NCBI GenBank assembly: GCA_947623455.1
Contig: OX392541.1
Coordinates: forward strand, 7,189,719 to 7,253,718
Direction of reading: 5' to 3'
DNA from: Mimachlamys varia
Taxonomy: Eukaryota; Mollusca; Bivalvia; Pectinida; Pectinidae
Length of the DNA: 64,000 bases
In this document: positions 45,005 to 56,740 of the stretch, piece by piece
How positions within the stretch are numbered: position 1 is the first letter of the stretch
Layout: the number at the start of each line of letters is the position of its first letter
Made by a program: the position numbers and the translations under genes
The notes under the pieces: model-generated
Told to the model about the DNA's origin: nothing
The model's database searches: none
The model's input: only the letters and a program-made list of their open reading frames with translations

Positions 45005-46429
45005 TGGTTATGGGCTTCGTAACAACCATAAACGGAAAACAGTTCTTCATTAGTCTTTTTGATATCTTCCATAAAGAAGCTTTCTTAAACCTGGTCAGAC
45101 TTTGTATTTTGAGACATTTTACAAAATTGACCTTGTCAGTTGTGTATTGAAATTATTGAATTTTAAGGTGCTATGTTTTTTTTTGTAACCGAATTAATTT
45201 CAACATTAAACTCACAACACCCATAAATCACCAAACCAACAGAATGCAAAATACAGTGTGTATCGATATGATGGAGGCTAGCCGATTGATTTTAAAAAAA
45301 GAACTATAACGACTCGTTTTAAAAACCATAACCGGAAACCGTTTATTATAATCCATAGTTATACATTGTACATATGTAGGTGTATGTACTCGGAAGATAA
45401 GCTTATCCGAATTGCATCTTTTTTCTTTTTTTTAATGATGTGTAGGCAAACAATAAAGCAAATGGCAAGGAAAAGAAGAAGACGATACAAAAAACTGGTG
45501 CACTATGTTTTAAGCAGCCTAGATGCGTCTATATATATTAACTATTCAATGTGTGGCTGTTTGCATTCATTCCAAGCTACAGACAGATGTATATCTCAAT
45601 AAGATGAATTTCGTACGTATCAATTGTGGTATATAGGACGAACAGTCCTAACATGATAAGGCTCCGTTAAAGTACATATAAATCGAATTTTTATTTCTGT
45701 TTTAACATTCGATTGAAACAAATCCAGTTTGAATACAATAGTAATGACAAAAACACAAATTATGGTAACAAAATGAGCAACAGCATCACAGAAAAGAAAA
45801 TAAATCCGAGTTCTGGTGTAAAAGTACTAAACCTTCGATGCAAAGCTTAGTAACGGATGATATACTGATCGAATCTGATTCACCGAACAACGGTTGCTTC
45901 AGGCATTGTACGACAGGAGACTAATGATGTTTAGACTTCCTAGAACCATCCACGATACACGCATGCGCGTCGACTTCAGAACAGGCGTTACGGCTACAAA
46001 CAGGGCAGCAGTCCGTAGTTTGTGTTCCATTTAATCCCACTTTACTATATCTGTCAATTTTATTGCAATAAAGAAAATATGACTAAATATAATTGACTCA
46101 ATGTAACTTAACAACATTTACTTTGGGTTAAGACAGCAACGATTTCATATTATAGGCAAAATTAGTCATGCTGTATCTTTGTAGTCTGAAAACATATGCT
46201 CTATTATCTAACAGTGCTTTAAATGCAAAAGCATTGAGGTACATATTGTATTTGCACTGAAGTACTTATTTGTCACAGCTGTTCAGCTGGGGAATATATC
46301 GTCCGGAGAAGACTTCCTTCCGGGTTACTCGAACACGGAAACTTCAGAACTAACTTCCAGGTCATCCCTTTCCCGGGAGAGCGTTTGGACTGGTATGTTC
46401 AAATAAATAATAATAATAATAAAAACTCC
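45005..46429. other. No recognisable feature
   Basis: Unassigned AT-rich DNA with short chance ORFs. Confidence 0.4.
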
Positions 46430-46575
46430 AATATAATACCGAAGAGTCAACAAAACTATAATCCGAACTCCAAATCTAACTAAACTAGGGGCGAAAATTG
46501 AACAATGAAAAGATTGATATTGAGACCCTTGTAAAAGTACAAGAGAATAATCCAACAAAATCAGTATGTGTAAAC
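46430..46575 (-). mobile_element. RT-family 3' tail fragment
   Basis: Resembles 28.93-29.06 kb in the same orientation: an AACAAAA.CATAATCC.AACTC block and CCCTTGTAAA.GTACAAGA.AATAA. Non-coding tail only. Confidence 0.5.
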
Positions 46576-48370
46576 CAAAACCACTACGCGAACAGTCCCT
46601 CACTTCTGCAATCCACTTGATACAGTTTACCTAGTCTGCATGATTCTCTTTACTACGATGCTTTTGTTATACAGTTAGCCTTTTGGAAATGTTCCCAATG
46701 GATTTGTTCTCAATCTATAAAATATCAGACGTAACACGAAAATGGTTGTTACGTGGACACTCGAAATCAATGGTCACTAGGGGGATATATACACCTTGAT
46801 CGTCACGGTAAAAAACAATGGCAGAAGGTCCTAAATTTGAGTATAATTATAAACGTTATTGACCTAAGAACAATACAATACAGTATATAATTTCGCTGCA
46901 AATTCAAGTACTTTAAACAATAAGTTGGGTATAGTATGCTTAGAACAAACGACTTTAAGCCAGGACAATTTTAAGCGTGGATAACTTTGTATGATTTGAT
47001 TATGCATATAGCCCCAGTGGTATAATTGTATTGTACCTGTATGATATAACCTTAGACATAAATAGCAAACAGTGGTGATGTCATGCATTTTGTATTCATC
47101 GGACTTTTTTTTTTTACTTTTTGTGTAAGATTAATACACGAATCAGTTTCTTCCGTAATTTATGTACTGTGCTCTGATGCAATAGGCAACATGAATAATC
47201 TGTGGGACGCAACTTGTACACCCATAGACCCGAGTAGTTTGTTGTAGATTTTACAAAATCAACTTCATCTAATTTACATTTGTAATGGATGTTCCGGGGT
47301 ATTTTTCACTCTAGAACCCTTTCAGAAAGCGATGTATGCAAACAAATAATGTGGTATTCCTGTTTTGTATGACCTTGACCTTTAAACAGAATCTGTTGTT
47401 GCGTCAAGCCGCTAAATGTAAACAATACCGTTAATTATACCCCTTGATTAATGTGAATATCACAGTGTTTCAAGAAAACATTCTAGCGTTACTGGAGAAA
47501 TTCGCATACTAATTTACAATTAACGGCACCTCTGGCGTCGTTAGATAGATTTTATTTAACCTTCGTGACTAAATGTCATTTTTAAAGACTACTGAAAATC
47601 CATTACCGATCTAGAATTTATTTTCATCTTTGACCCCGGAACAGGATGGCAGCTCATGATCAACAGTAAAGCTTTTGCATATGTATATTAAATGGCTTAG
47701 ATGATTATTTTTCTATTTGTAAAGTTAGCAATCAATATTATAAGCTTGAATTTATCTTAAATATTTTCTATATTACATGTATTATTCATTTCAACTCTGA
47801 TGTGTTCAAAGCAGATTTGGCTATGTTAAGTTTAATTACGCAAAATATAGATTTTGTTCAGTTATGATGGCTGTATCCCACCTTCCCCACTTTTTAAAAA
47901 AACATATGGGGGAGAATGTTGTTAGAAGGATTATAGTCTGTTTCTGAATAATTTTGGAATTATTTACCTGTATTTACATGTGTTCTTACCTGAGTTTTTA
48001 CCTGTGTTTTAATCAGTGATGAACCTCTATATCTTATATGGATATGTATTTTTATTATACATTTGCAGATACATTTGCACTTTAAATAAATAAATATTGA
48101 AAACAATATTTTTCAAATGGAAATTTTTTTTATCAATGTAATATATGTTTATCATAAAAGACTAAAATATGATATAATAAAAATTAGAGTCTGTTGTTTA
48201 ACAAATCATTATTAATTAAAAATCTTATAGATGCTCTACATATTTCATACCTATTATAAAACTTATTAATAAACTCTAATTATCCAAGCTCTCACTCCAA
48301 TCCAGGTGAGCTAAAGTGATCACAGCCTTCACTAATTACCGAATTGATTATGAGTGTTGCAATTAATTAA
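46576..48370. other. No recognisable feature
   Basis: Unassigned AT-rich DNA. An AATAAATAAATA stretch near 48083 could be a poly(A) signal region, but nothing upstream supports a gene. Confidence 0.4.
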
Positions 48371-48744
48371 AGGCCCAATATACGTAACTTTCAGCAAAAC
48401 TTGAAGCGAAAATCAAGCCTAATAACTTATTATATTTATAGATTTAATTAAGATTAACTGGTACCAGCAATATTCAAGATGAATTATTTCGTGGTTACCG
48501 GTACAGCAGCAGTTGCAACACGCTATTTGTAAACACGCGACCATTTCGAACCGTCTTCTACCTTCGGTTTGTTGTTGAAGTGGGCCCCACCTAAATTATT
48601 TTCAATTCTTGGGATTTTTTTGTCAAGAGTTTCTTGTTAATTACCGCTCAGGTTTACTTCGTTTTAGGCTTATTTTTGCATGGTTATCAACTGGATTTTT
48701 TTCAGAATCACGAAAATTTCCCTAAAGTTACGTATATTGGGCCT
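48371..48744. mobile_element. MITE-like element with perfect 21-bp TIRs
   Basis: The left end 48371-48391 begins AGGCCCAATATACG, and its exact reverse complement occupies 48724-48744. Length is 374 bp and there is no ORF, as expected for a non-autonomous DNA transposon. I see no clear target-site duplication (AATTAATTAA to the left, CGAAAATG to the right), so the superfamily cannot be named. Confidence 0.8.
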
Positions 48745-49130
48745 CGAAAATGCATCATGTAGGAATTATTTCCAATTGTGAAGCTCTCGCAGTATTACCA
48801 ACGACTACCAACTACTGCCCACCACTACCAACTACTAGACCAATTACTCACAACTACCAACTACCCACAACTACCAACTACTACCCACTACTATGATACA
48901 CCGATAAGACCACGCATTGATTAATTAAGAAAGGAAAAGTGACACAATATACATGTAACGATGCATTTTCCAAAGTATTTTCTCGAAAGAAATGATAAAA
49001 AACATGGCCATAAAGAGGAATGGTACGATATTATTTACATATTTGTTTTCCTTTTTTTCCCATGGTAGTTAGACAGAAAGGACCAATTATTATTTCAGCG
49101 GACTGTATTAACCGAAATGTAATAACAAAT
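48745..49130. other. CTACCAACTA low-complexity stretch and flank
   Basis: Between 48784 and 48893 the sequence is a loose repetition of CTACCAACTA and CCCACTACTA words. The rest is unassigned. Confidence 0.7.
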
Positions 49131-50740
49131 GATGTAATATGTGTGGTTCGGGGTTAGAGTGGGGTGATGTAATATGTGTGGTTCGGGGTTAGAGTGGGGT
49201 GATGTAATATGTGTGGTTCGGGGTTAGAGTGGGGTGATGTAATATGTGTGGTTCGGGGTTAGCGTGGGGTGATGTAATATGTGTGGTTCGGGGTTAGAGA
49301 GGGGTGATGTAATATGTGTGGTTCGGGGTTAGCGTGGGGTGATGTAATATGTGTGGTTCGGGGATAGAGTGGGGTGATGTAATATGTGTGGTTCGGGGTT
49401 AGAGTGGGGTGATGTAATATGTGTGGTTCGGGGTTAGAGTGGGGTGATGTAATATGTGTGGTTCGGGGTTAGAGTGGGGTGATGTAATATGTGTGGTTCG
49501 GGGTTAGCGTGGGGTGATGTAATATGTGTGGTTCGGGGTTAGAGTGGGGTGATGTAATATGTGTGGTTCGGGGTTAGCGTGGGGTGATGTAATATGTGTG
49601 GTTCGGGGTTAGAGTGGGGTGATGTAATATGTGTGGTTCGGGGTTAGCGTGGGGTGATGTAATATGTGTGGTTCGGGGTTAGAGTGGGGTGATGTAATAT
49701 GTGTGGTTCGGGGTTAGCATGGGGTGATGTAATATGTGTGGTTCGGGGTTAGCGTGGGGTGATGTAATATGTGTGGTTCGGGGTTAGCGTGGGGTGATGT
49801 AATATGTGTGGTTCGGGGTTAGAGTGGGGTGATGTAATATGTGTGGTTCGGGGTTAGCATGGGGTGATGTAATATGTGTGGTTCGGGGTTAGCGTGGGGT
49901 GATGTAATATGTGTGGTTCGGGGTTAGAGTGGGGTGATGTTATATGTGTGGTTCGGGGTTAGAGTGGGGTGATGTAATATGTGTGGTTCGGGGTTAGAGT
50001 GGGGTGATGTAATATGTGTGGTTCGGGGTTAGAGTGGGGTGATGTAATATGTGTGGTTCGGGGTTAGAGTGGGGTGATGTAATATGTGTGGTTCGGGGTT
50101 AGAGTGGGGTGATGTAATATGTGTGGTTCGGGGTTAGAGTGGGGTGATGTAATATGTGTGGTTCGGGGTTAGCGTGGGGTGATGTAATATGTGTGGTTCG
50201 GGGTTAGAGTGGGGTGATGTTATATGTGTGGTTCGGGGTTAGCATGGGGTGATGTAATATGTGTGGTTCGGGGTTAGCGTGGGGTGATGTAATATGTGTG
50301 GTTCGGGGTTAGCGTGGGGTGATGTAATATGTGTGGTTCGGGGTTAGAGTGGGGTGATGTAATATGTGTGGTTCGGGGTTAGCATGGGGTGATGTAATAT
50401 GTGTGGTTCGGGGTTAGCGTGGGGTGATGTAATATGTGTGGTTCGGGGTTAGAGTGGGGTGATGTAATATGTGTGGTTCGGGGTTAGAGTGGGGTGATGT
50501 AATATGTGTGGTTCGGGGTTAGAGTGGGGTGATGTAATATGTGTGGTTCGGGGATAGAGTGGGGTGATGTAATATGTGTGGTTCGGGGTTAGAGTGGGGT
50601 GATGTAATATGTGTGGTTCGGGGTTAGCGTGGGGTGATGTAATATGTGTGGTTCGGGGTTAGAGTGGGGTGATGTAATATGTGTGGTTCGGGGTTAGAGT
50701 GGGGTGATGTAATATGTGTGGTTCGGGGTTAGAGTGGGGT
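49131..50740 (+). repeat. 35-bp satellite, exactly 46 units
   Basis: 46 units of 35 bp fill 1610 bp with no insertion or deletion. Each holds GTGTGGTTCGGGGTTAG and TGGGGTGATGTAATAT. Variation is confined to a few positions: GAGT, GCGT or GCAT after TTA, GGAT for GGTT in two units, and GTTATAT for GTAATAT in two. Units 16-23 and 31-38 carry the same variant order, indicating a 15-unit (525-bp) block duplication. Stop codons occur in most frames. No gene. Confidence 0.98.
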
Positions 50741-52940
50741 GATGGGCTTGAATGGACAAGTGTAAACATACTCTTTACATCGTGATATTGCTTTATGTAT
50801 CACTGTGGTTTTCAATACCCAGAATAATGTGCAATGTTTTGCCTGTGTTGTTCTATATATACTTAATATAAACTACCTATAGATTCCATCTTTAACACAT
50901 GTAAAACGGTTTCCCGGTTGTCATCGCTTATAAAAACTAAGGACTTTCGATTAAAACAAAAGCCGTTGTCTGCTCGCGATCCTATACTCCGTGACGTAAT
51001 CAGGACAGATGTATATAATTATATATATCAATAAATAATGCGTTTCCTAATCAGAAGTTTTATCGAGCTGGAATACGCTACATCATTGCGGTGCCATATT
51101 CCCGTCCGACACCAACAATTCGCCGTACATCACACGTTTTCCCGTCATATGTAATTGTCTGACCTATCACATTTGACCTCCGACATTGCGCGTGATTTCT
51201 GCCAATTTGTCCTACTATAGACATACATCCCAGTTCACTTATGATTGAAAGATAGTGTGTCCATGTGTCACATGATAGTTGGTCCTTCCCCGTCGATATT
51301 TCACATTTGCAAGCCCGATCGGTGCAATTGATTGTGATATATGAAGCCGGGGACTAGATTATGAATGTCATATCGCTTGTGAAGAGAACGCGGAGGAATT
51401 GACCTGTTTGTGGCTCGATCGGTAGCCCACGGTAGGATTGATCAAAACATGACGGTGTATCACATCTGAGCGATACGTTGAATAGTGTATGTCGAGCTTT
51501 TCCATAGTGCAGAAGTCACAATATTTCAAAGTTAGTAAAGCTGCTTTTTTTAGTACTAAGTACATAACATTTTATACAAATGAAAGTTCATCATTTTCCA
51601 AAGTGCTTCAGAGTACGTGGGCACTGTTAGCACTTCCTTTTACGTCAAAGTTCGAGTACAGGCCAATGTGTTCTCCTTGATTTGACAGGTTGTCAAACCA
51701 ACATCCTGCATGACAAGAATTCAGCAAAAATAGTAATTAATTGCAAAAGGAATGTTATAAAATATCAACGCTTACCTCCTTCCTGCTCCTCAAACTTAAT
51801 AAGATATTAAGTAAAAATGAATTATATGAAATACCTCATTTGAACGTCATTATGATTTAACCTCTAATAGATGGTCATTATTACTAGTAGGACATACAAT
51901 GAAACAGCCTTCAGTTCATGAGAGGTGATTTTTTTCTGAATACTGCTTCTATTTAGCCTTTATGTCGAAATCAATTTAGATATAAATTCTCCACACTTCA
52001 ATACGACATGAACAATACTGTGTAATTGCTAGTTTTATTACATAGCAAAACAAATTGTGGGGGGGGGGGATAAACAACTCTTTTTCCATGTTGTACTTTA
52101 TATATAGTGTGGACGGATGACGTAACACGCATATGCTGTACCTTTTAAATATAGTAATAAATACAGTATGCTCAAAAATGAATTAAACTGCATCATACAG
52201 CTGTTTCGTCCTTCTATGACTCGTCAGTGATGCCTGGAACCAATAGGTGGGAACCATAATTTCTTAACTTATTTCTAATCAGAAAGGTCAGTTGCGTAAA
52301 AGCTCTTTAATTGATGAATTTAGAAGTAAAATAAAACTAGTTCTGTATAATTTCAATAACTACGTTATAGTGACGTAACTTAACAGTGACGTCATAATAG
52401 ATTCACGATGAACATCGCTTCATAGTACCCGTGTGTATATATATAGCCAATGGAAATGCAGCTTTCAAACACGTGATGTACTAATACCTTTTAGATGAAA
52501 GTTCACTATAGATGGTCCAACCAAAAAATTTGTTATATTTTCAACTTTTATCTTTGAAATTATGTGAACTCGTCAAAAAGTTCGTTTTCAGTAATTGCAC
52601 ACATTAATTTTTGTTTGTTGGTAGCGGGCAAACACTGGCATAACACAGAGTCTGAAATAAGCAATAGCATTTCTAATCGAAATATTCAGCGTTACCACAA
52701 CTGTATTAATAACATTAAGTACACTGGACAAAGTATACGTATTTCGTATTTTTGAAGAGAAGTAAAGTCTGTGGCTTTGCTGTTGAACATCCTTACCGGA
52801 AATCATATGTGCGATTTTCATCGCACACACGCACGATTAGGATAATTGGTCGATACATATTACGGAATGACAAAAATACGGAACCCTCTTGTCGAAACAC
52901 TAAGTAAATTCGCATAATATTAATTGGGATGATGCTTATT
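50741..52940. other. No recognisable feature
   Basis: Unassigned DNA with a short G-run at about 52060. Several short ORFs have no domain. Confidence 0.4.
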
Positions 52941-53099
52941 TAAGGATTAAAGTTTCTTTCTGGTGGTTTTATCAAAGGATAAAGTTCAGTAGGATATCGA
53001 TAGTTGGAATGGAACGCGAAGCGTTCAATGAAACAACTATCGATATCCTACTGAACTTTATCCTTTGATAAAACCACTAGAAAGAAACTTTAATCCTTA
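52941..53099. repeat. Nested foldback hairpin H4, near-perfect
   Basis: 66-base arms at 52941-53006 and 53034-53099 pair at 65 of 66 positions. The tip contains a second stem, GAACGC-GAA-GCGTTC (53012-53026). It adjoins the repeat at 53101-53607. The high arm identity implies recent origin or continuing correction between arms. Confidence 0.95.
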
Positions 53100-53100
53100 T

Positions 53101-53607
53101 ATTTACTGTCCAGACCTTATATTCCCACGTGTAATTATTTCTTTAATCAGATATTATGATACTAATTGCGATGAAATCAAACAGTATCGTTTGGTTTCGG
53201 TAGACTGTTGAAACAGCCGCCTTATGAGGTGACGAACTCCCGCGAAATTTTAGTCAACAAGTAAACAAAAAGTTCCAAAAGATTACATCTTTTTATTGTT
53301 ATTTTTTCACATAAGTTCATATATAAACAAAACATACTGTCTTTGTTACTGTTATTGTATTTAAAAAAAACCCATTAAAATACTTCTTATTTATTTCTTA
53401 AATAAATTAACACATACTACGCGGCAGGATATTGATCGAGTCTGGAAAGTAGTGACGCGGCCTCGTGTTCAAATTGTAACGGAGTGTATTACTGCGCGCT
53501 GCGCCAATAGGCGCGTGATCCACTGATTTTATCGGAAAATAAAGTTCAGTAGACAATCGTAGAAATGTATAGGCAATATACTATAAATTCCAAACAGACT
53601 GTAAATA
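53101..53607 (+). repeat. Foldback-associated dispersed repeat, copy B
   Basis: Closely matches 21175-21612. It starts ATATTTACTGTCCAGA and ends AACAGACTGTAAATAT; these ends are imperfect inverted complements (about 12 of the first 14 bases), which could be terminal inverted repeats. Compared with copy A it keeps a 56-bp block at about 53480-53535 containing GCGCGCTGCGCCAATAGGCG. AAAGTTCAGTAG occurs in the hairpin arm and again near the right end. Confidence 0.8.
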
Positions 53608-55974
53608 TTGTACAATATACAGTAAACTGTATTACAGTGACCATACTACAGTAAAAAACCGGTTTAGCACCCATGTAACAGAACAGGTAAATACATATAT
53701 ATAATATGCCGGAGTTTGCTTGCCCTGTGGCGACCCCACTTTTAATAATCGCGGTGGCTAACGTGTGGCCGTTATGGAAACAGAAATCGTCACTTATAAA
53801 TAGCAATGTGTTTTCACACCTAGGCAAGTTTTGTAAGTGCCCCGGGCCAGAGATATATATATATATATATATACGGTCTAACTTTGTAAAAGCTGGCAAT
53901 GCTTACCTGAATGAGAACATGTTAATTTGTTTTGAAAGTTCATAGTGTGTATTTGGTTTGTTTCAAAAAAGGTACATAAAGTCCATTTCTTATTTTAAAA
54001 ATAAATTTAAATAGAAAGATCAGCTTATTTTTGTAGATAAACTATAGAAATAAGCTTAAACCAACTAACACTATACCGTATATATTGTTAAGCCAATTCT
54101 CAATTTACATCAACCACGATTGTCATCGAACAATGTTAGTTTGTCGTGCGCCCACATGTGCGATAAAAACAATCGCCCGTGATCGCATCGTTCTCACGTC
54201 ATACACATACCGTGTACACATCGTGCGCACACGACACATCGTGTAACGTAGTGCGATACCACAACTGTACTTAATGCGTTATTGTCCCTTTGATCTAAAT
54301 CGTAAAAACTGGCCGATCAAAGTGGTGGCGCAAAGTCTGACACAGTGAATGCAGGGACCTGAGAATTTGTTACAGCCAGTTTGTATTTTTGAAAATGCAC
54401 CTTTCCCATTTCATTGTTTACCATGTCCAAATATCAGAGTAACGCTTCCGTCAGTACTTCCAATACTTTTGATTAATGATTATTGATCGGCAATTTCCCC
54501 ACAAGTTAACCACCGGGAATAATCGCCAAAATTTAACTTTTACTATTTATTCCTCCATAATGCTTGCCAATTTAATATTACAACGAATTCAAGTTAAAAG
54601 TATAGGGACTGATATGGTCTATGACCAATATGATTTAGACTTAAGAAATCTGTTTGATGGTAAAATTCACAAATCTCATATTATTTTTCTGGAGATTTGA
54701 GATTTCTCTGTCTTCGTTTTATAGGTGTGATTTATTATTTTCCTTCCGCAATATACTACCGTAAAATAAGCAGTAACACTGAACCCAGTTCATCGCGCCA
54801 TCACCAATAAATGGTAGACGCAATGTGAGACAACATTGGTTATACGGCATAAAGCGGTGACGTGATGGTAACTTTTTAAATAATAGCACGAATGAGCTGT
54901 CAGCTGTCAGCATCAGAAGATAAAAACAGATTTATTTTTGTCCTTGCAAAACCGGGCACACACTTGTGTGAAATGGAGAAAATAGTTTTCTTCTTTTACG
55001 ACTGTGTCATTATGTTCTGATCGCCACTGATTGAATTCATTCACTTTTGCTTTGATTGTCAATTAGCGTTACAATTAGGCGCATTTTCCGAAATAAACAC
55101 AATGTTTTTTTTGTGTTTGGGTCCGAAATAGGTACCCATACAGACGGATATGCCATACCTTTATAATAGACACCGTGGGATACCGTGATATCGGCTCAGA
55201 GCTGTAAATGAGATAAGGAGTCGGTGGTATGGTGCGAGACAATGAGCACTGTTGTTTTTCTATCTTGAAACCTTTGAAGATTGGTGTTACATTACTTGAG
55301 GGTCCCTATAGAGCAGCGGAAATCCTTATAAGGTTCATTTCTAGTGAAATTAACTTGGTATCTAGGCGTTTATCCGTTAAAGCTTTTGGCCTCGAGATGG
55401 CATAATCTCCGACCGGTATCTGAACCGGAAATCATAGTAGGTCCGCGGAGGGATCTGATTTGATCGGTTCATCCCGCAGATAAATAGACGGTAATTAGGC
55501 CCAAGATAGGCCATGCATTTCTCTTTGTTTTGTATCGATGGCACATTAATACACCAGGAGATAAATCATTTACGCCAATTTCGTGTAATATAGTTCTATC
55601 AATTGTATTTTCAGAAGAACTACTATTGACCCATGTTCCCATGAGTCGGTATCAATTCCAGCGCAGTCCTACATGTGGTTCCGAATTCAGCAATGGTGTG
55701 GCCTGATAAACCGTTAGGTGAACTTTTTATTTAGCTATAACTATCTTTTTATCACAAAATGTATTGTAATGCCAAAACTTGAAACACGCTCCTTGGACGC
55801 TGCTAGTCTATAATTGAATCGCTCTATTTCATTTTGTTCTATCAACGTTATAATGCACAAATCTAGAAAATCAGATACACCATTATGATAATTCAAAACT
55901 GCATTAATACCACTTTACCATACAGTGTAGCGTAGCTGGCCAGTTGTCTCAAAGTTATACACACGTCATTAACC
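53608..55974. other. No recognisable feature
   Basis: Unassigned, apart from a short (AT)n at about 53851-53872. ORFs at 53706-53945, 54476-54700 and 54719-54913 show no domain. Confidence 0.4.
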
Positions 55975-55979
55975 TTGAT

Positions 55980-56172
55980 TAAAGGGCCATTGCATCACGC
56001 CAATGTTAAGCATATAGCCGGTTTTGCCATGTTGGCGCTCACATCGAATGATATTACAGCTGAGCAGCTGGAACAAGCGGGGTCAAGTATCTTGTCTAAA
56101 TATACAATAAAATGCGAACCCCCATCCCTAAGATCACGAGCAATTCATCGCCGTCCTTCCACTGTCTCCTAA
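55980..56172 (+). CDS. Possible exon, unknown protein
   Basis: An open frame reads GPLHHANVKHIAGFAMLALT, then SNDITAEQLEQAGSSILSK and CEPPSLRSRAIHRRPSTVS, and stops at 56170-56172. Composition is protein-like with a helical acidic stretch and a basic tail, unlike the surrounding chance ORFs. There is an AAG at the left edge but no strong pyrimidine tract. No family recognised. It could be a terminal exon or a chance ORF. Confidence 0.25.
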
Positions 56173-56419
56173 ACTTGTATAAATATATTTATACAAATCA
56201 AATTGAGACAAAGACAACTGTTCATTCCCAAACTAGATTGTAGTTTCTTTTATTGTTAAAGCTATCAAAACATATAAAGAAACAAATCTGAATTTAGATT
56301 TTACGATATGAAAGCTCTCCTGTAACATTTGAAGTCACCATTTTTATTATGTCCCCCAAACGAAGTGGGGGGACATATTGTTTTTGCTCGGTTTCTTATT
56401 ATTATTATTATTATTATTC

Positions 56420-56740
56420 TTATTACAAGCTTTACCGAACATAATCTTACAGTGTACGTGAATGAAGAAAGTATTTTCGTACAAGTATCAGCTGTACGTT
56501 TTTGTTTTTCGAAAGCACTGTCAACTCAACCACACTTCGTCCAACCATGCTCTTCGTCTTCATTGATAGTGTCGTATTTCTTTTTGTTTGTCAGATGCAT
56601 CTGTTCCGATCTTTCAATAGTCTCTTTCAGCTTCTTTCTTGTCTAGTCTTAGCTTGTGACTCTGTTTTCGTCAGCCAATATTTTTTATCGTGGCTACCTG
56701 ATATTTGCGCTTCCCGTTCTATTTTTATACGAGAAATCAC
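56420..56740 (-). pseudogene. Decayed copy of the 25.4 kb ORF
   Basis: The minus strand matches the ORF at 25404: shared text includes AGACTAGACAAGAAAGAAGC, GAAAGATCGGAACAGATGCA, GACGAAGAGCATGG and TTCATTCACGTACACTGTAA. Small indels (for example near 56555 and 56610) break the frame and the start region is diverged. Similarity ends at AAGCTTGTA exactly where the (ATT)n microsatellite of the surrounding element begins. It is either captured DNA or an old part of the element. Confidence 0.75.

Noticed and set aside
49131..50740. CRISPR-like regular array
   Set aside because: Units are identical head-to-tail with no unique spacers, and the DNA is eukaryotic.
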